A DNA stretch of 64,000 nt from Liolophura sinensis (Eukaryota; Mollusca; Polyplacophora; Chitonida; Chitonidae). A model generated the notes under the pieces. The model made no database searches. It was not told the DNA's origin and worked only from the letters and a program-made list of their open reading frames with translations. Made by a program: the position numbers and the translations under genes. Shown piece after piece: positions 33,425-46,600 of the stretch (the stretch's first letter is position 1; each line of letters begins with the position of its first letter). Location: positions 8,483,375 through 8,547,374 of the forward strand of contig NC_088297.1 in assembly GCF_032854445.1 (NCBI RefSeq), read 5' to 3'.

Positions 33425-33650
33425 TATTTGTCAAAATATGCGGTCTTTATTATAACACATTATAATACAAACCTTTCTCATGCAAGCCGTGTTTAGGCAG
33501 CTGTTTAGTTTACAGGCCCTAATCTAAGTTATACATGTATATCCATGTCTTAAAGATTGAAGTGCCGGATCAATATACTTGTACCTTAGGTCATCAATGG
33601 CTGATCACATGATCTGTTGGAAGAGTTCCACAGATGGGTCGGGGTGGCTG
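33425..33650 (-). pseudogene. Inverted copy of the last exon and 3'UTR of the RNA-binding gene
   Basis: The reverse complement matches about 49830-50065: part of the last coding exon (from 'gagctatgtcatcc'), the stop TGA, 'attgatgacctaaggtac' and the AATAAA region. Homology stops inside the exon, so it cannot be told whether it came from DNA or mRNA. It lies about 1 kb upstream of the gene's start codon, in opposite orientation. Confidence 0.8.
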
Positions 33651-34109
33651 GCATAGCTAGCATAGCATGGAGCTGTTGGAGCTGCTCCACTCAACTTTAC
33701 AAGCCGACGTTTTGCTCCCTGTCGCACTCATTGGTCTGTCATGTCCCTCGCTCATTGGACGTCGCAGTGCGAAGGTTTGCCTGGAACATGATAAGCTGTT
33801 CTAGAAGACAATCCAGAAGCTAGAACCACGCGAAAACAAAATTTGTTTTTTCTGTTTTGAATATTACACAGGACAATGCCTGTTGTCAAATCGATGTCAG
33901 CGATAGTAAAGTGGATTTGAGTCATTTTCAGCCACCCACATAGCCTTGGTATTTTTTGCAGAACTCATGTGATGTTTTTATGTACAACATAACGCTAGAC
34001 ATGCAGGCCATCGACTGAAACTGACATATTTATCATACGAGCATGCAGTATAAAGACATGCCGTATTTCGTTCAGCGAATTTCAGGGGGAATAACTCTGG
34101 GCCGCTTGT

Positions 34110-34590
34110 TGACAAGACTATAGACGGGGAACACACTGCATGGCTAATCGAAGCCCACCTGTTTAAACGGATATATGTCAAATTTAAGAAAATAATAATT
34201 ATTGGGACATCACTGTTAGCGTTGTATGACTAATCTAAGCCCACTTGCCATCATGCTCGCTAGGTCTCCAAAAAAAAAAAAAAAAAAAAGTTGGTATAAC
34301 ACTCACTGAAGTATAAACACATGCCATATTTCGTACTATGAATGGTTCAATTTTCGATACTTGAGACTCACAGGTGAACTGCTTTCGCAGTGGCACAGCG
34401 AGTGCTACATAACCGTATGCCTCCAAGTTATCAGCTTATTTATTTTACCTGTATGTTGCCTTACACGTTTCTGTGGTCATATTCTCTGGATTTGGTGCCT
34501 TTTCTATGTAAATTTTAATAAAACAATAATTATTGGACATCCTAGATGGCGCTGTAGGGCTCTTCTAAGCCCACGCACATGCGTGGCAAA
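34110..34590 (-). repeat. Dispersed repeat F, two adjacent copies (34110-34265 and 34505-34590)
   Basis: 'aataataattattgggacat' with 'ctaatctaagcccac' occurs at 34110-34265. A diverged second copy ('aacaataattattggacatc', 'cttctaagcccac') occurs at 34505-34590. An inverted copy lies at 51625-51775. The second copy overlaps the 5' flank of the RNA-binding gene. Confidence 0.65.
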
Positions 34591-34646
34591 GCCCAGTTTG
34601 CCTACTTCTAGTTCGTCAGCAGTGAGACCAGCAGCAAGGTGTAGGT
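34540..34646 (+). promoter_or_regulatory. Probable proximal promoter/5'UTR of the RNA-binding gene
   Basis: A YY1-like 'agatggcgctg' (34543-34553) and a 16-bp near-palindrome 'ccacgcacatgcgtgg' (34571-34586, NRF-1-like) lie within 110 bp of the start codon. There is no TATA box at a useful distance. This is inference from position and motif only. The segment partly derives from repeat F. Confidence 0.35.
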
Positions 34647-37600
34647 ATGGCATCCGCGGAGAAGGCTTTGCCGCGTCGTGTGACCTGGGCGCCAAACGTA
34701 GAAGCCTTGGTGAAACTTATGGAAAGAACAGGATACACCATGCGGCAAGAAAAAAGGCAAAGAAAGTACGGCGGTCCACCTCCCGACTGGGAAAGCCCGG
34801 CTCCTTTAAAGGGTTGCGAAATTTTCGTCGGAAATATTCCAAGTGACTGTTATGAAGACGAGCTTGTTCCAGTATTTGAGAAGATAGGGAAGATTTACGA
34901 ACTGAGACTCGTAATGAACCGCCGCTCTGGATCCCATAGACGATATGGATTCGTTATGTACACTAACAAAGAACACGCGAAACAAGCGATAAAGGAGCTT
35001 AACAATTACGAAATTCGTAAAGGCCGGCTCTTGGATGTTGGCAAATCTGCCGACAACTGTCGAGTGTTTGTTGGAGGTATTCCAAAGAACAAACAGAGAG
35101 ATGAAATTTTGCGGGAGATGAAAAAAGTAACAGATGATGTAACGGATGTCTTTGTACCTTCATCAGCCTTTGTCGAAACAAGCAACCGTGGATTTGCGTT
35201 CGTGAAATATGAATCGCATCAGGCAGCCGCCATGGCAAGAAAGAAGCTCATTTCCAACAGAATTCAGTTATGGGACCATCGGATTGTAGTTGATTGGGCT
35301 GAACCAGAACAAAATGTTGATGAAGACGTTATGTCTACTGTAAGTCATGTAATTTCCACTACAGAAGCTTTTTTGGTTGTCTCTTCGTTGCAAATTAAAA
35401 CACATTTAATTGCCAATGTAGACAGCACCAGACGTCGGAAATATCGGTTGGTTAATTAGTTGTAAAATTCACGAGTAGGTATCACAGTCCAAACAAATTT
35501 GACCTTTATGTAAGCCGTTATTTGAAAAGTTATAATTGAACTAAAGTTTTTTGTATCAAAGGGGTATTTTGTGTGGATGGATATGTGTAAAATGTCGCGT
35601 AACTTCTTGAAATTTCTTATTGTCTGCTCTTTCATTTTCTGTCACAAGAGGGTGGTGTGTGCGCGCGCGCCGCATTTCTTGCAACAAGTGATTTCTTTTG
35701 TATGGGAGGCTGCGGTAATAATTAATATAGTCACTTATGGCTTAAAAGCACTGATGCATCGTCATCTTGTACATTAATATTGTGCATATTTGTATTACTG
35801 GAATAATGTTGATGTTGTGCATATTTGTATTACAGAGGAGAGTTTTGCACGTGAGGAACCTTAGGTCGACAACTACAGAAGACAAAATTAGAAAGCTGTG
35901 CAGTCAAGTTGTGGGAAGAGACAATGCTGTGGAAAGAATAAAGAAGATAAGAGATTATGCATTCATTCATTTTAGAGACAGAGATGATGCTATCATGGCC
36001 ATGACTAAACTTAATGGTGAGAAAAATTATTTATTTTGGAGTTGTGTTGATTGGTTTTGGATAAATACAAATGCATTAACGGAAGTTTATTTCTTCTATC
36101 GGTAGGTGAATGTAGTTTTTGTGTGCATTTATAGAGTGTGATGTATTTCCATTCTGATAGTTCTGTTTCTGATAAGTAAAAGTTCATTTTCATTTGTCAG
36201 TCGCATGTGGCACATTATTATTTTTTAACTAGTTTTTCACTTGATTGATGTTTACAGAAAATTACATGATAGAATATCCACCAACATCTAAGGGAGAGTA
36301 TTTGGAAAGCATGCTAACTCAAGTAATTAAGATGAAACAGTGAATAACTGACACATCGCTTGCCTATAGGATGTTTGATACTCCAACTACGTACAGGAAA
36401 TGGCTCACAATTATGGGACAGACTTACACATATTTACAGAAGAGCACATACAGTATAAATTCACACTTCAAAACATAAGGTGTGGGCACTCTCTAGAACA
36501 TTTGTTTGGATAAATTTCTGTATAAATTGGATTTTATGTTAGCTTATTATTAACTTAATATCATCCCTCATTCAACATGGATGGGAAGGTCTGAAGCAAC
36601 CTGTGAATGGTTGTGGGTTTCCATTAGGCTCTGCCTGGTTTCCTCATGCTATAATGCTGGTCGCCGTCGTATAAGTGAAATATTCTTGAGTACAGCGTAA
36701 AAACGCCAATCAATAAATCATTCAGCATGAAAAGAAGCTGTTGAACATTAAATGATCAAATGTTTAAAGAGGGAAGTTGTTTCAACAGTTACATGTAATA
36801 GGCTGAATATTGAACCCAAGCTCCCAGGACCATTTTGCCAGGAATTTTTTGAGAAAATAAGAAGTTTTCTTTGGGAGAAACTCTAGGTAGACTGTATCTG
36901 GAACACTTTTTAACTGATGTGTAGCATTTGTACTACATCCTCATTCTTTCAAGAAATAAAATTAAAGGAAGATCAAGGTGAGAAGGCTTTATATAATAAG
37001 TCATATATATTTCTCTCTAGGAATGAATGTTGAAGGCACTTGCATTGAGGTTGTATGGGCAAGGTCTGTGGGCAAAACAAATTACGTGAGATACACCAAA
37101 ATTGGGACAAGGGGATCTTTGTCTCAGGTGAGTTCCCAGCCTTAAAGCCTAGCACAAATGAACAATTTTGTTGTTGAAAATCTGATTTTCAGATGCAGGT
37201 GTAAAATGATCCAGAATATCGTTTACCTGCACACGGGCAACATTTGTTGGTCATTTTTGAAGATTCTAGCGGCAAAAGACAGTGAGATACGTTTAAGGTC
37301 ATGTGATCCCAAAAGTTGCTTCAGTTTTGTAAGTACTCATATGACATTTCCATAGACGCTGATTGGTTGATGTAGGTGATAATAATCTCACAAGATCTAG
37401 ATTGTCTGCACACAAGCAAAATCTTTTGGTGATATTCAGGTTTGTATTCACAAATTGCAAATATAAATTGTCTTGGGTTCCCCTGGGCTCTGTCTGCTTC
37501 TCTCCCATCATAATGCTGGCCACAGGCGTGTGAGTGAAAATATTCTAGCGTATGGCGTAAAAATCTAATCAAATAAATAAATACAATTTTAATAGTTTTT

Positions 37601-40600
37601 TATATTCATTTCTGGGGCCTCCGTGGCTCAGTTGGTTAGCGCGATAGCGCAGCGCAATGACCCAGGAGTCTCCACCAATGCGGTCGTTGTGATTTCAAGT
37701 CCAGCTCATGCTGGCTTCCTCTCCCGTCGTAAGTGGGAAGGTCTCTCAGCAACCTGCGCATGGTCATGGGTTTCCCCCGGCTCTGCCCGGTTTCCACCCA
37801 CCATAATGCTGGCCGCCCTCATATAAGTGAAATATTCCTGAGTACGGCGCAAAACACCAATCAAATAAATAAATATTCATTTCTTTTATCTCTTTATAGC
37901 CCTTGTTTCTTCTATTTATGCAAAAGATATTGGAAGAAACATTATTTATATGTTCTCTATTTAGAGTTTTACTTTTGGGGATACATGTGCAGATGCATAC
38001 AGCCATGAGGCAACTAAAACTCAGTTATACAAGTAAATATTATGGATGCATTGTGGTATTAAACCATAGGAAGAACAATATACAATGTAAGTAGGCTATA
38101 TAAAATGGGGTTCAGTGTGAAACACCAGTGAGATAAAGGAAGAAAGAAGGTAAGAAATCATTTGGTCAATGTTGCTGCCACATCGTGAAAGTCATCTAAA
38201 ATGTGTAATTCAGGACAGCCCAGCGATCATCCTCTCCCATAGGTTAAGTTTGTCTGTAACATAGTATGTGAAGTAAACTGTGTTAAGTTGGAAGAGTTCA
38301 AATGTTTTCAAATTGAGAGTTTGTGGAAGGTATTTGGTCGGAAACCGGGACCTGTCCACATTTTTCCCCCATCAGCTTTCGTTCACCATTGAAAACTCAT
38401 CTGTCGTGTATGTGTGAAGCAAACTTTGCATATAAAAACCAAATTATTTATATATATTTATTTCAGGTAAATAATTGAATTTTACTACTGATGAAAATTC
38501 TTTATTGCAGGCTAATCAGGACTGTCACTTGGGTGAGGTTGATAGAGCATACAACGGAGGCCAGGAAGCGTTGGAATCTTGGAAGCAGAAAGAAGTATCA
38601 TATGTCAGGGTAAGAGTTCCTCATATGTTAGGATAGGGGGTTCTGTTATATCAGGGTAAGAGTTCCTCGTATGTTAAGGTAGGGGGTTCTCATATATCTG
38701 GGTAGGAGGCTCTCATATGTCAGGGTAAGAGTTCCTCATATTTCAGGGTAGGGGGTTCCCATATGTCAGGGTAAGAGTTCCTCATATGTTAAGGTAGGGA
38801 GTTCTCATATATCTGGGTAGGAGGTTCTCATATGTCAGGGTAAGAGTTCCTCATATGTCAGGGTAGTGGGCTCTGTTATGTCAGGATAAGAGTTCCTCAT
38901 ATGTCAGGGTAGTGGGCTCTTGTTATGTCAGGGTAAGAGTTCCTCATATGTCAGGGTAGTGGGCTCTTGTTATGTCAGGGTAAGAGTTCCTCGTATGTTA
39001 AGGTAGGAGGTTCGCATATACCTGGGTAGGAGGTTCTCATATGTCAGGGTAAGAGTTCCTCATACATCAGGGTAGGGGGTTCCCATATGTCAGGGTAAAA
39101 AGTTCCTCATATGTTAGGGTAAGAGGTTCTCATATGTCAGCATAAGAGTTTCTGGTATGTAAGCATAGGGGTTTCAGATCCGGTATGCAAGGGTAGGGAA
39201 TGCCACTGATGGTTTATGATGTTGAAATTTTCCAGTGAGTAGAAATATTGAAGGCCTCATATGTGTAGTATAATGCCTTAGCCTTTCAGGCAGTTGATTA
39301 AAAAATGATTAGAACTACATGCTAAAAATCTGTAATAATAACTCTTTTTTTAATCGGTGTATAATACTATATTCAAGAATTGTCACATTATTCCACCACG
39401 ATCAGGTTTATGGATGGAGGAAATTGGAGTAAGACCTGGATTTGTACACGAATTTATAGGTCAAGTACCTACAGTGGAAGCAAGTCAGCTGTTCAACCGT
39501 CTGAGCGAATCTGCTTTGGTTGTATGACAAGTGTACTTGATACTGTGACAAATTTTTCAGGGCTATGGCTATGATTTTGATCCTAGTTACTCTCCACCAT
39601 CGTATTACAACCCGATGTCTCCACCACCCGCAAGGTAAGAACTATTTTGGCCTGAAATCCACAACTCTGTTCACCCAATATAAGAATACAGATGAGAATC
39701 CAGCACAGCAGATGATCTTGCAGTCAGAATAGAGTTGTATTCTTGGAATTTTTATAAAAAATCGGTTAGCTTAGAACAATATTTGCGGAATTAGGAGCAT
39801 AGGTTGTCATATACCACCGTGTGTGTCCAGTTTGTCTGTTTAATATCAGGGTTCTCAGAACTGTCAGATACTCTGTCATTTGTGTGCTTCAGACCAGGGA
39901 CAGGATATTTGTCTTTGGTTTTAAATCATTTCAGTTATGATCATCTGAGATGAAATCTTAGATAACCTAAGATTAAATTTTGCCTTATGATTTGTCTGTA
40001 ATAACTGTAACTGTAAATAAGCATATGTAAGTGGGTTTTACAAAGTACAGTATTGTAGCTCTCCTGCTGATATGCTAATGGATACAGAGTACAGAGTGAG
40101 AACTAGAAAAATGACATGGGCAAGTCTACTTTGGCAACTAAAATCCAAAATGAGGTAATGACGGATTTCAGTTGGAAGGTGCTTCACATGGAGCAGAAAT
40201 ATTTGCAAGACTGTGCAAGGCATAGCTTTATTGAAAACAGGCGATTTTATTGAATGGTAGGGGCTTGTTTTTTGCCAAGAATTAATGTGAACTTCGTACC
40301 ACCTGTGACCTATATTCTTAAATTGTCACTCTGTAGCTTTCCATTCATCAGCATACATGTAGGAAAGGTACACTACCATATTTAGTCGTTTTGCCATTGT
40401 GGCTGATAGAGTCATTTGACGTGAAAGAAGTTGCATTTATGTGTTATCCATGCAATGTCCTCAAAAAAAAAAAGCGTTTTATGAACTTCTTACATGTAAG
40501 TATACAAAGAGGCATTAAGTTTCATCAACCGAACCTTAATAACTCAATATATTTGATTTTATGTGAACGTCTCAGGAGGAAAAGCAGGAAGAAGAAACTT

Positions 40601-43600
40601 TAAGAAGGCTCAGTCACATAATTTTTACCATGAAATAGCTTGAATATTTGTACTTTTTGTACTGTTAGCAGGGGGTTGGCAGAGCGAGGTCCCATGGGCA
40701 TCAGAAGCCCTGTGCGAGGCCCAGAGATGATGAGGGGGTGGGGCTTTAGGAAACATCCAGCAGAGGTGTGTATCGTTGTCAATGCAGAAGGTTTCTGGTC
40801 CCATATCCCATTAAAAAGTTGCGCATTGCAACTTATTCTGAAGCATGCTTAAAGGATTACGCAGATTACGTTTAAGGTCATGTGATCCCAAAAATTGCTT
40901 CAATTTTGTAAGTACTCATATGACATTTCCATAGACGCTGATTGGTTGATGTAGGTGATAATAATCTCACAAGATCTAGATTGTCTGCACACAAGCAAAA
41001 TCTTTTGGTGATATTCAGGTTTGTATTCACAAATTGCAAATATAAATTGTCTTGGGTTCCACTGGGCTCTGTCTGCTTCTCTCCCATCATAATGCTGGCC
41101 ACAGGCGTGTGAGTGAAAATATTCTAGCGTATGGCGTAAAAATCTAATCAAATAAATAAATACAATTTTAATAGTTTTTTATATTCATTTCTGGGGCCTC
41201 CGTGGCTCAGTTGGTTAGCGCGATAGCGCAGCGCAATGACCCAGGAGTCTCCACCAATGCGGTCGTTGTGAGTTCAAGTCCAGCTCATGCTGGCTTCCTC
41301 TCCCGTCGTAAGTGGGAAGGTCTCTCAGCAACCTGCGCATGGTCATGGGTTTCCCCCGGCTCTGCCCGGTTTCCACCCACCATAATGCTGGCCGCCCTTA
41401 TATAAGTGAAATATTCCTGAGTACGGCGTAAAACACCAATCAAATAAATAAATATTCATTTCTTTTATCTCTTTATAGCCCTTGTTTCTTCTATTTATGC
41501 AAAAGATATTGGAAGAAACATTATTTATATGTTCTCTATTTAGAGTTTTACTTTTGGGGATACATGTGCAGATGCATACAGCCATGAGGCAACTAAAACT
41601 CAGTTATACAAGTAAATATTATGGATGCATTGTGGTATTAAACCATAGGAAGAACAATATACAATGTAAGTAGGCTATATAAAATGGGGTTCAGTGTGAA
41701 ACACCAGTGAGATAAAGGAAGAAAGAAGGTAAGAAATCATTTGGTCAATGTTGCTGCCACATCGTGAAAGTCATCTAAAATGTGTAATTCAGGACAGCCC
41801 AGCGATCATCCTCTCCCATAGGTTAAGTTTGTCTGTAACATAGTATGTGAAGTAAACTGTGTTAAGTTGGAAGAGTTCAAATGTTTTCAAATTGAGAGTT
41901 TGTGGAAGGTATTTGGTCGGAAACCGGGACCTGTCCACATTTTTCCCCCATCAGCTTTCGTTCACCATTGAAAACTCATCTGTCGTGTATGTGTGAAGTA
42001 AACTTTGCATATAAAAACCAAATTATTTATATATATTTATTTCAGGTAAACAATTGAATTTTACTACTGATGAAAATTCTTTATTGCAGGCTAATCAGGA
42101 CTGTCACTTGGGTGAGGTTGATAGAGCATACAACGGAGGCCAGGAAGCGTTGGAATCTTGGAAGCAGAAAGAAGTATCATATGTCAGGGTAAGAGTTCCT
42201 CATATGTTAGGATAGGGGGTTCTGTTATATCAGGGTAAGAGTTCCTCGTATGTTAAGGTAGGGGGTTCTCATATATCTGGGTAGGAGGCTCTCATATGTC
42301 AGGGTAAGAGTTCCTCATATGTCAGGGTAGGGGGTTCCCATATGTCAGGGTAAGAGTTCCTCATATGTTAAGGTAGGGGGTTCTCATATATCTGGGTAGG
42401 AGGTTCTCATATGTCAGGGTAAGAGTTCCTCATATGTCAGGGTAGTGGGCTCTGTTATGTCAGGATAAGAGTTCCTCATATGTCAGGGTAGTGGGCTCTT
42501 GTTATGTCAGGGTAAGAGTTCCTCGTATGTCAGGGTAGTGGGCTCTGTTATGTCAGGGTAAGAGTTCCTCGTATGTCAGGGTAGTGGGCTCTGTTATGTC
42601 AGGGTAAGAGTTCCTCTTATGTTAAGGTAGGAGGTTCGCATATACCTGGGTAGGAGGTTCTCATATGTCAGGGTAAGAGTTCCTCATACATCAGGGTAGG
42701 GGGTTCCCATATGTCAGGGTAAAAAGTTCCTCATATGTTAGGGTAAGAGGTTCTCATATGTCAGCATAAGAGTTTCTGGTATGTAAGCATAGGGGTTTCA
42801 GATCCGGTATGCAAGGGTAGGGAATGCCACTGATGGTTTATGATGTTGAAATTTTCCAGTGAGTAAAAATATTGAAGGCCTCATATGTGTAGTATAATGC
42901 CTTAGCCTTTCAGGCAGTTGATTAAAAAATGATTAGAACTACATGCTAAAAATCTTTAATAATAACTTTTTTTTTTTTTAATCGGTGTATAATACTATAT
43001 TCAAGAATTGTCACTTTATTCCACCACGATCAGGTTTATGGATGGAGGAAATTGGAGTAAGACCCAGATTTGTACACAAATTTATAGGTCAAGTACCTAC
43101 AGTGGAAGCAAGTCAGCTGTTCAACCATCTGAGCGATCTTTCAGGCAGTTGATTAAAAAATGATTAGAACTACATGCTAAAAATCTGTAATAATAACTCT
43201 TTTTTTAATCGGTGTATAATACTATATTCAAGAATTGTCACATTATTCCACCACGATCAGGTTTATGGATGGAGGAAATTGGAGTAAGACCTGGATTTGT
43301 ACACGAATTTATAGGTCAAGTACCTACAGTGGAAGCAAGTCAGCTGTTCAACCGTCTGAGCGAATCTGCTTTTATGCATGCTTTGGTTGTATGACAAGTG
43401 TACTTGATACTGTGACAAATTTTTCAGGGCTATGGCTATGATTTTGATCCTAGTTACTCTCCACCATCGTATTACAACCCGATGTCTCCACCACCCGCAA
43501 GGTAAGAACTATTTTGGCCTGAAATCCACAACTCTGTTCACCCAATATAAGAATACAGATGAGAATCCAGCACAGCAGATGATCTTGCAGTCAGAATAGA

Positions 43601-46600
43601 GTTGTATTCTTGGAATTTTTATAAAAAATTGGTTAGCTTAGAACAATATTTGCGGAATTAGGAGCATAGGTTGTCATATACCGCCGTGTGTGTCCAGTTT
43701 GTCTGTTTAATATCAGGGTTCTCAGAACTGTCAGATACTCTGTCATTTGTGTGCTTCAGACCAGGGACAGGATATTTGTCTTTGGTTTTAAATCATTTCA
43801 GTTATGATCATCTAAGATGAAATCTTAGATAACCTAAGATTAAATTTTGCCTTATGATTTGTCTGTAATAACTGTAACTGTAAATAAGCATATGTAAGTG
43901 GGTTTTACAAAGTACAGTATTGTAGCTCTCCTGCTGATATGCTAATGGATACAGAGTACAGAGTGAGAACTAGAAAAATGACATGGGCAAGTCTACTTTG
44001 GCAACTAAAATCTAAAATGAGGTAATGACGGATTTCAGTTGGAAGGTGCTTCACATGGAGCAGAAATATTTGCAAGACTGTGCAAGGCATAGCTTTATTG
44101 AAAACAGGCGATTTTATTGAATGGTAGGGGCTTGTTTTTTGCCAAGAATTAATGTGAACTTCGTACCACCTGTGACCTATATTCTTAAATTGTCACTCTG
44201 TAGCTTTCCATTCATCAGCATACATGTAGGAAAGGTACACTACCATATTTGGTCGTTTTGCCGTTGAGGCTTATAGAGTCATTTGACGTGAAAGAAGTTG
44301 CATTTATGTGTTATCCATGCAATGTCCTCAAAAAAAAAAGCGTTTTATGAACTTCTTACATGTAAGTATACAAAGAGGCATTAAGTTTCATCAACCGAAC
44401 CTTAATAACTCAATATATTTGATTTTATGTGAACGTCTCAGGAGGAAAAGCAGGAAGAAGAAACTTTAAGAAGGCTCAGTCACATAATTTTTACCATGAA
44501 ATAGCTTGAATATTTGTACTTTTTGTACTGTTAGCAGGGGGTTGGCAGAGCGAGGTCCCATGGGCATCAGAAGCCCTGTGCGAGGCCCAGAGATGATGAG
44601 GGGGTGGGGCTTTAGGAAACATCCAGCAGAGGTGTGTATCGTTGTCAATGCAGAAGGTTTCTGGTCCCATATCCCATTAAAAAGTTGCGCATTGCAACTT
44701 ATTCTGAAGCATGCTTAAAGGATTACGCAGATTACGTTTAAGGTCATGTGATCCCAAAAATTGCTTCAATTTTGTAAGTACTCATATGACATTTCCATAG
44801 ACGCTGATTGGTTGATGTAGGTGATAATAATCTCACAAGATCTAGATTGTCTGCACACAAGCAAAATCTTTTGGTGATATTCAGGTTTGTATTCACAAAT
44901 TGCAAATATAAATTGTCTTGGGTTCCCCTGGGCTCTGTCTGCTTCTCTCCCATCATAATGCTGGCCACAGGCGTGTGAGTGAAAATATTCTAGCGTATGG
45001 CGTAAAAATCTAATCAAATAAATAAATACAATTTTAATAGTTTTTTATATTCATTTCTGGGGCCTCCGTGGCTCAGTTGGTTAGCGCGATAGCGCAGCGC
45101 AATGACCCAGGAGTCTCCACCAATGCGGTCGTTGTGAGTTCAAGTCCAGCTCATGCTGGCTTCCTCTCCCGTCGTAAGTGGGAAGGTCTCTCAGCAACCT
45201 GCGCATGGTCATGGGTTTCCCCCGGCTCTGCCCGGTTTCCACCCACCATAATGCTGGCCGCCCTTATATAAGTGAAATATTCCTGAGTACGGCGTAAAAC
45301 ACCAATCAAATAAATAAATATTCATTTCTTTTATCTCTTTATAGCCCTTGTTTCTTCTATTTATGCAAAAGATATTGGAAGAAACATTATTTATATGTTC
45401 TCTATTTAGAGTTTTACTTTTGGGGATACATGTGCAGATGCATACAGCCATGAGGCAACTAAAACTCAGTTATACAAGTAAATATTATGGATGCATTGTG
45501 GTATTAAACCATAGGAAGAACAATATACAATGTAAGTAGGCTATATAAAATGGGGTTCAGTGTGAAACACCAGTGAGATAAAGGAAGAAAGAAGGTAAGA
45601 AATCATTTGGTCAATGTTGCTGCCACATCGTGAAAGTCATCTAAAATGTGTAATTCAGGACAGCCCAGCGATCATCCTCTCCCATAGGTTAAGTTTGTCT
45701 GTAACATAGTATGTGAAGTAAACTGTGTTAAGTTGGAAGAGTTCAAATGTTTTCAAATTGAGAGTTTGTGGAAGGTATTTGGTCGGAAACCGGGACCTGT
45801 CCACATTTTTCCCCCATCAGCTTTCGTTCACCATTGAAAACTCATCTGTCGTGTATGTGTGAAGTAAACTTTGCATATAAAAACCAAATTATTTATATAT
45901 AGTTATTTCAGGTAAATAATTGAATTTTACTACTGATGAAAATTCTTTATTGCAGGCTAATCAGGACTGTCACTTGGGTGAGGTTGATAGAGCATACAAC
46001 GGAGGCCAGGAAGCGTTGGAATCTTGGAAGCAGAAAGAAGTATCATATGTCAGGGTAAGAGTTCCTCATATGTTAGGATAGGGGGTTCTGTTATATCAGG
46101 GTAAGAGTTCCTCGTATGTTAAGGTAGGGGGTTCTCATATATCTGGGTAGGAGGCTCTCATATGTCAGGGTAAGAGTTCCTCATATGTCAGGGTAGGGGG
46201 TTCCCATATGTCAGGGTAAGAGTTCCTCATATGTTAAGGTGGGGGTTCTCATATATCTGGGTAGGAGGTTCTCATATGTCAGGGTAAGAGTTCCTCATAT
46301 GTCAGGGTAGTGGGCTCTGTTATGTCAGGGTAAGAGTTCCTCATATGTCAGGGTAGTGGGCTCTGTTATGTCAGGATAAGAGTTCCTCATATGTCAGGGT
46401 AGTGGGCTCTTGTTATGTCAGGGTAAGAGTTCCTCGTATGTCAGGGTAGTGGGCTCTGTTATGTCAGGGTAAGAGTTCCTCGTATGTTAAGGTAGGAGGT
46501 TCGCATATACCTGGGTAGGAGGTTCTCATATGTCAGGGTAAGAGTTCCTCATACATCAGGGTAGGGGGTTCCCATATGTCAGGGTAAAAAGTTCCTCATA

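Noticed and set aside
33425-33650. Processed (mRNA-derived) pseudogene of the RNA-binding gene
   Set aside because: The copy ends within one exon, so no splice junction can be tested, and there is no adjoining poly(T). Similarity also seems to extend slightly past the expected poly(A) site.
37616-37690. Functional tRNA gene (and its copies at 41195 and 45060)
   Set aside because: The A and B boxes are followed by a SINE body and tail, and the anticodon arm cannot be folded properly.
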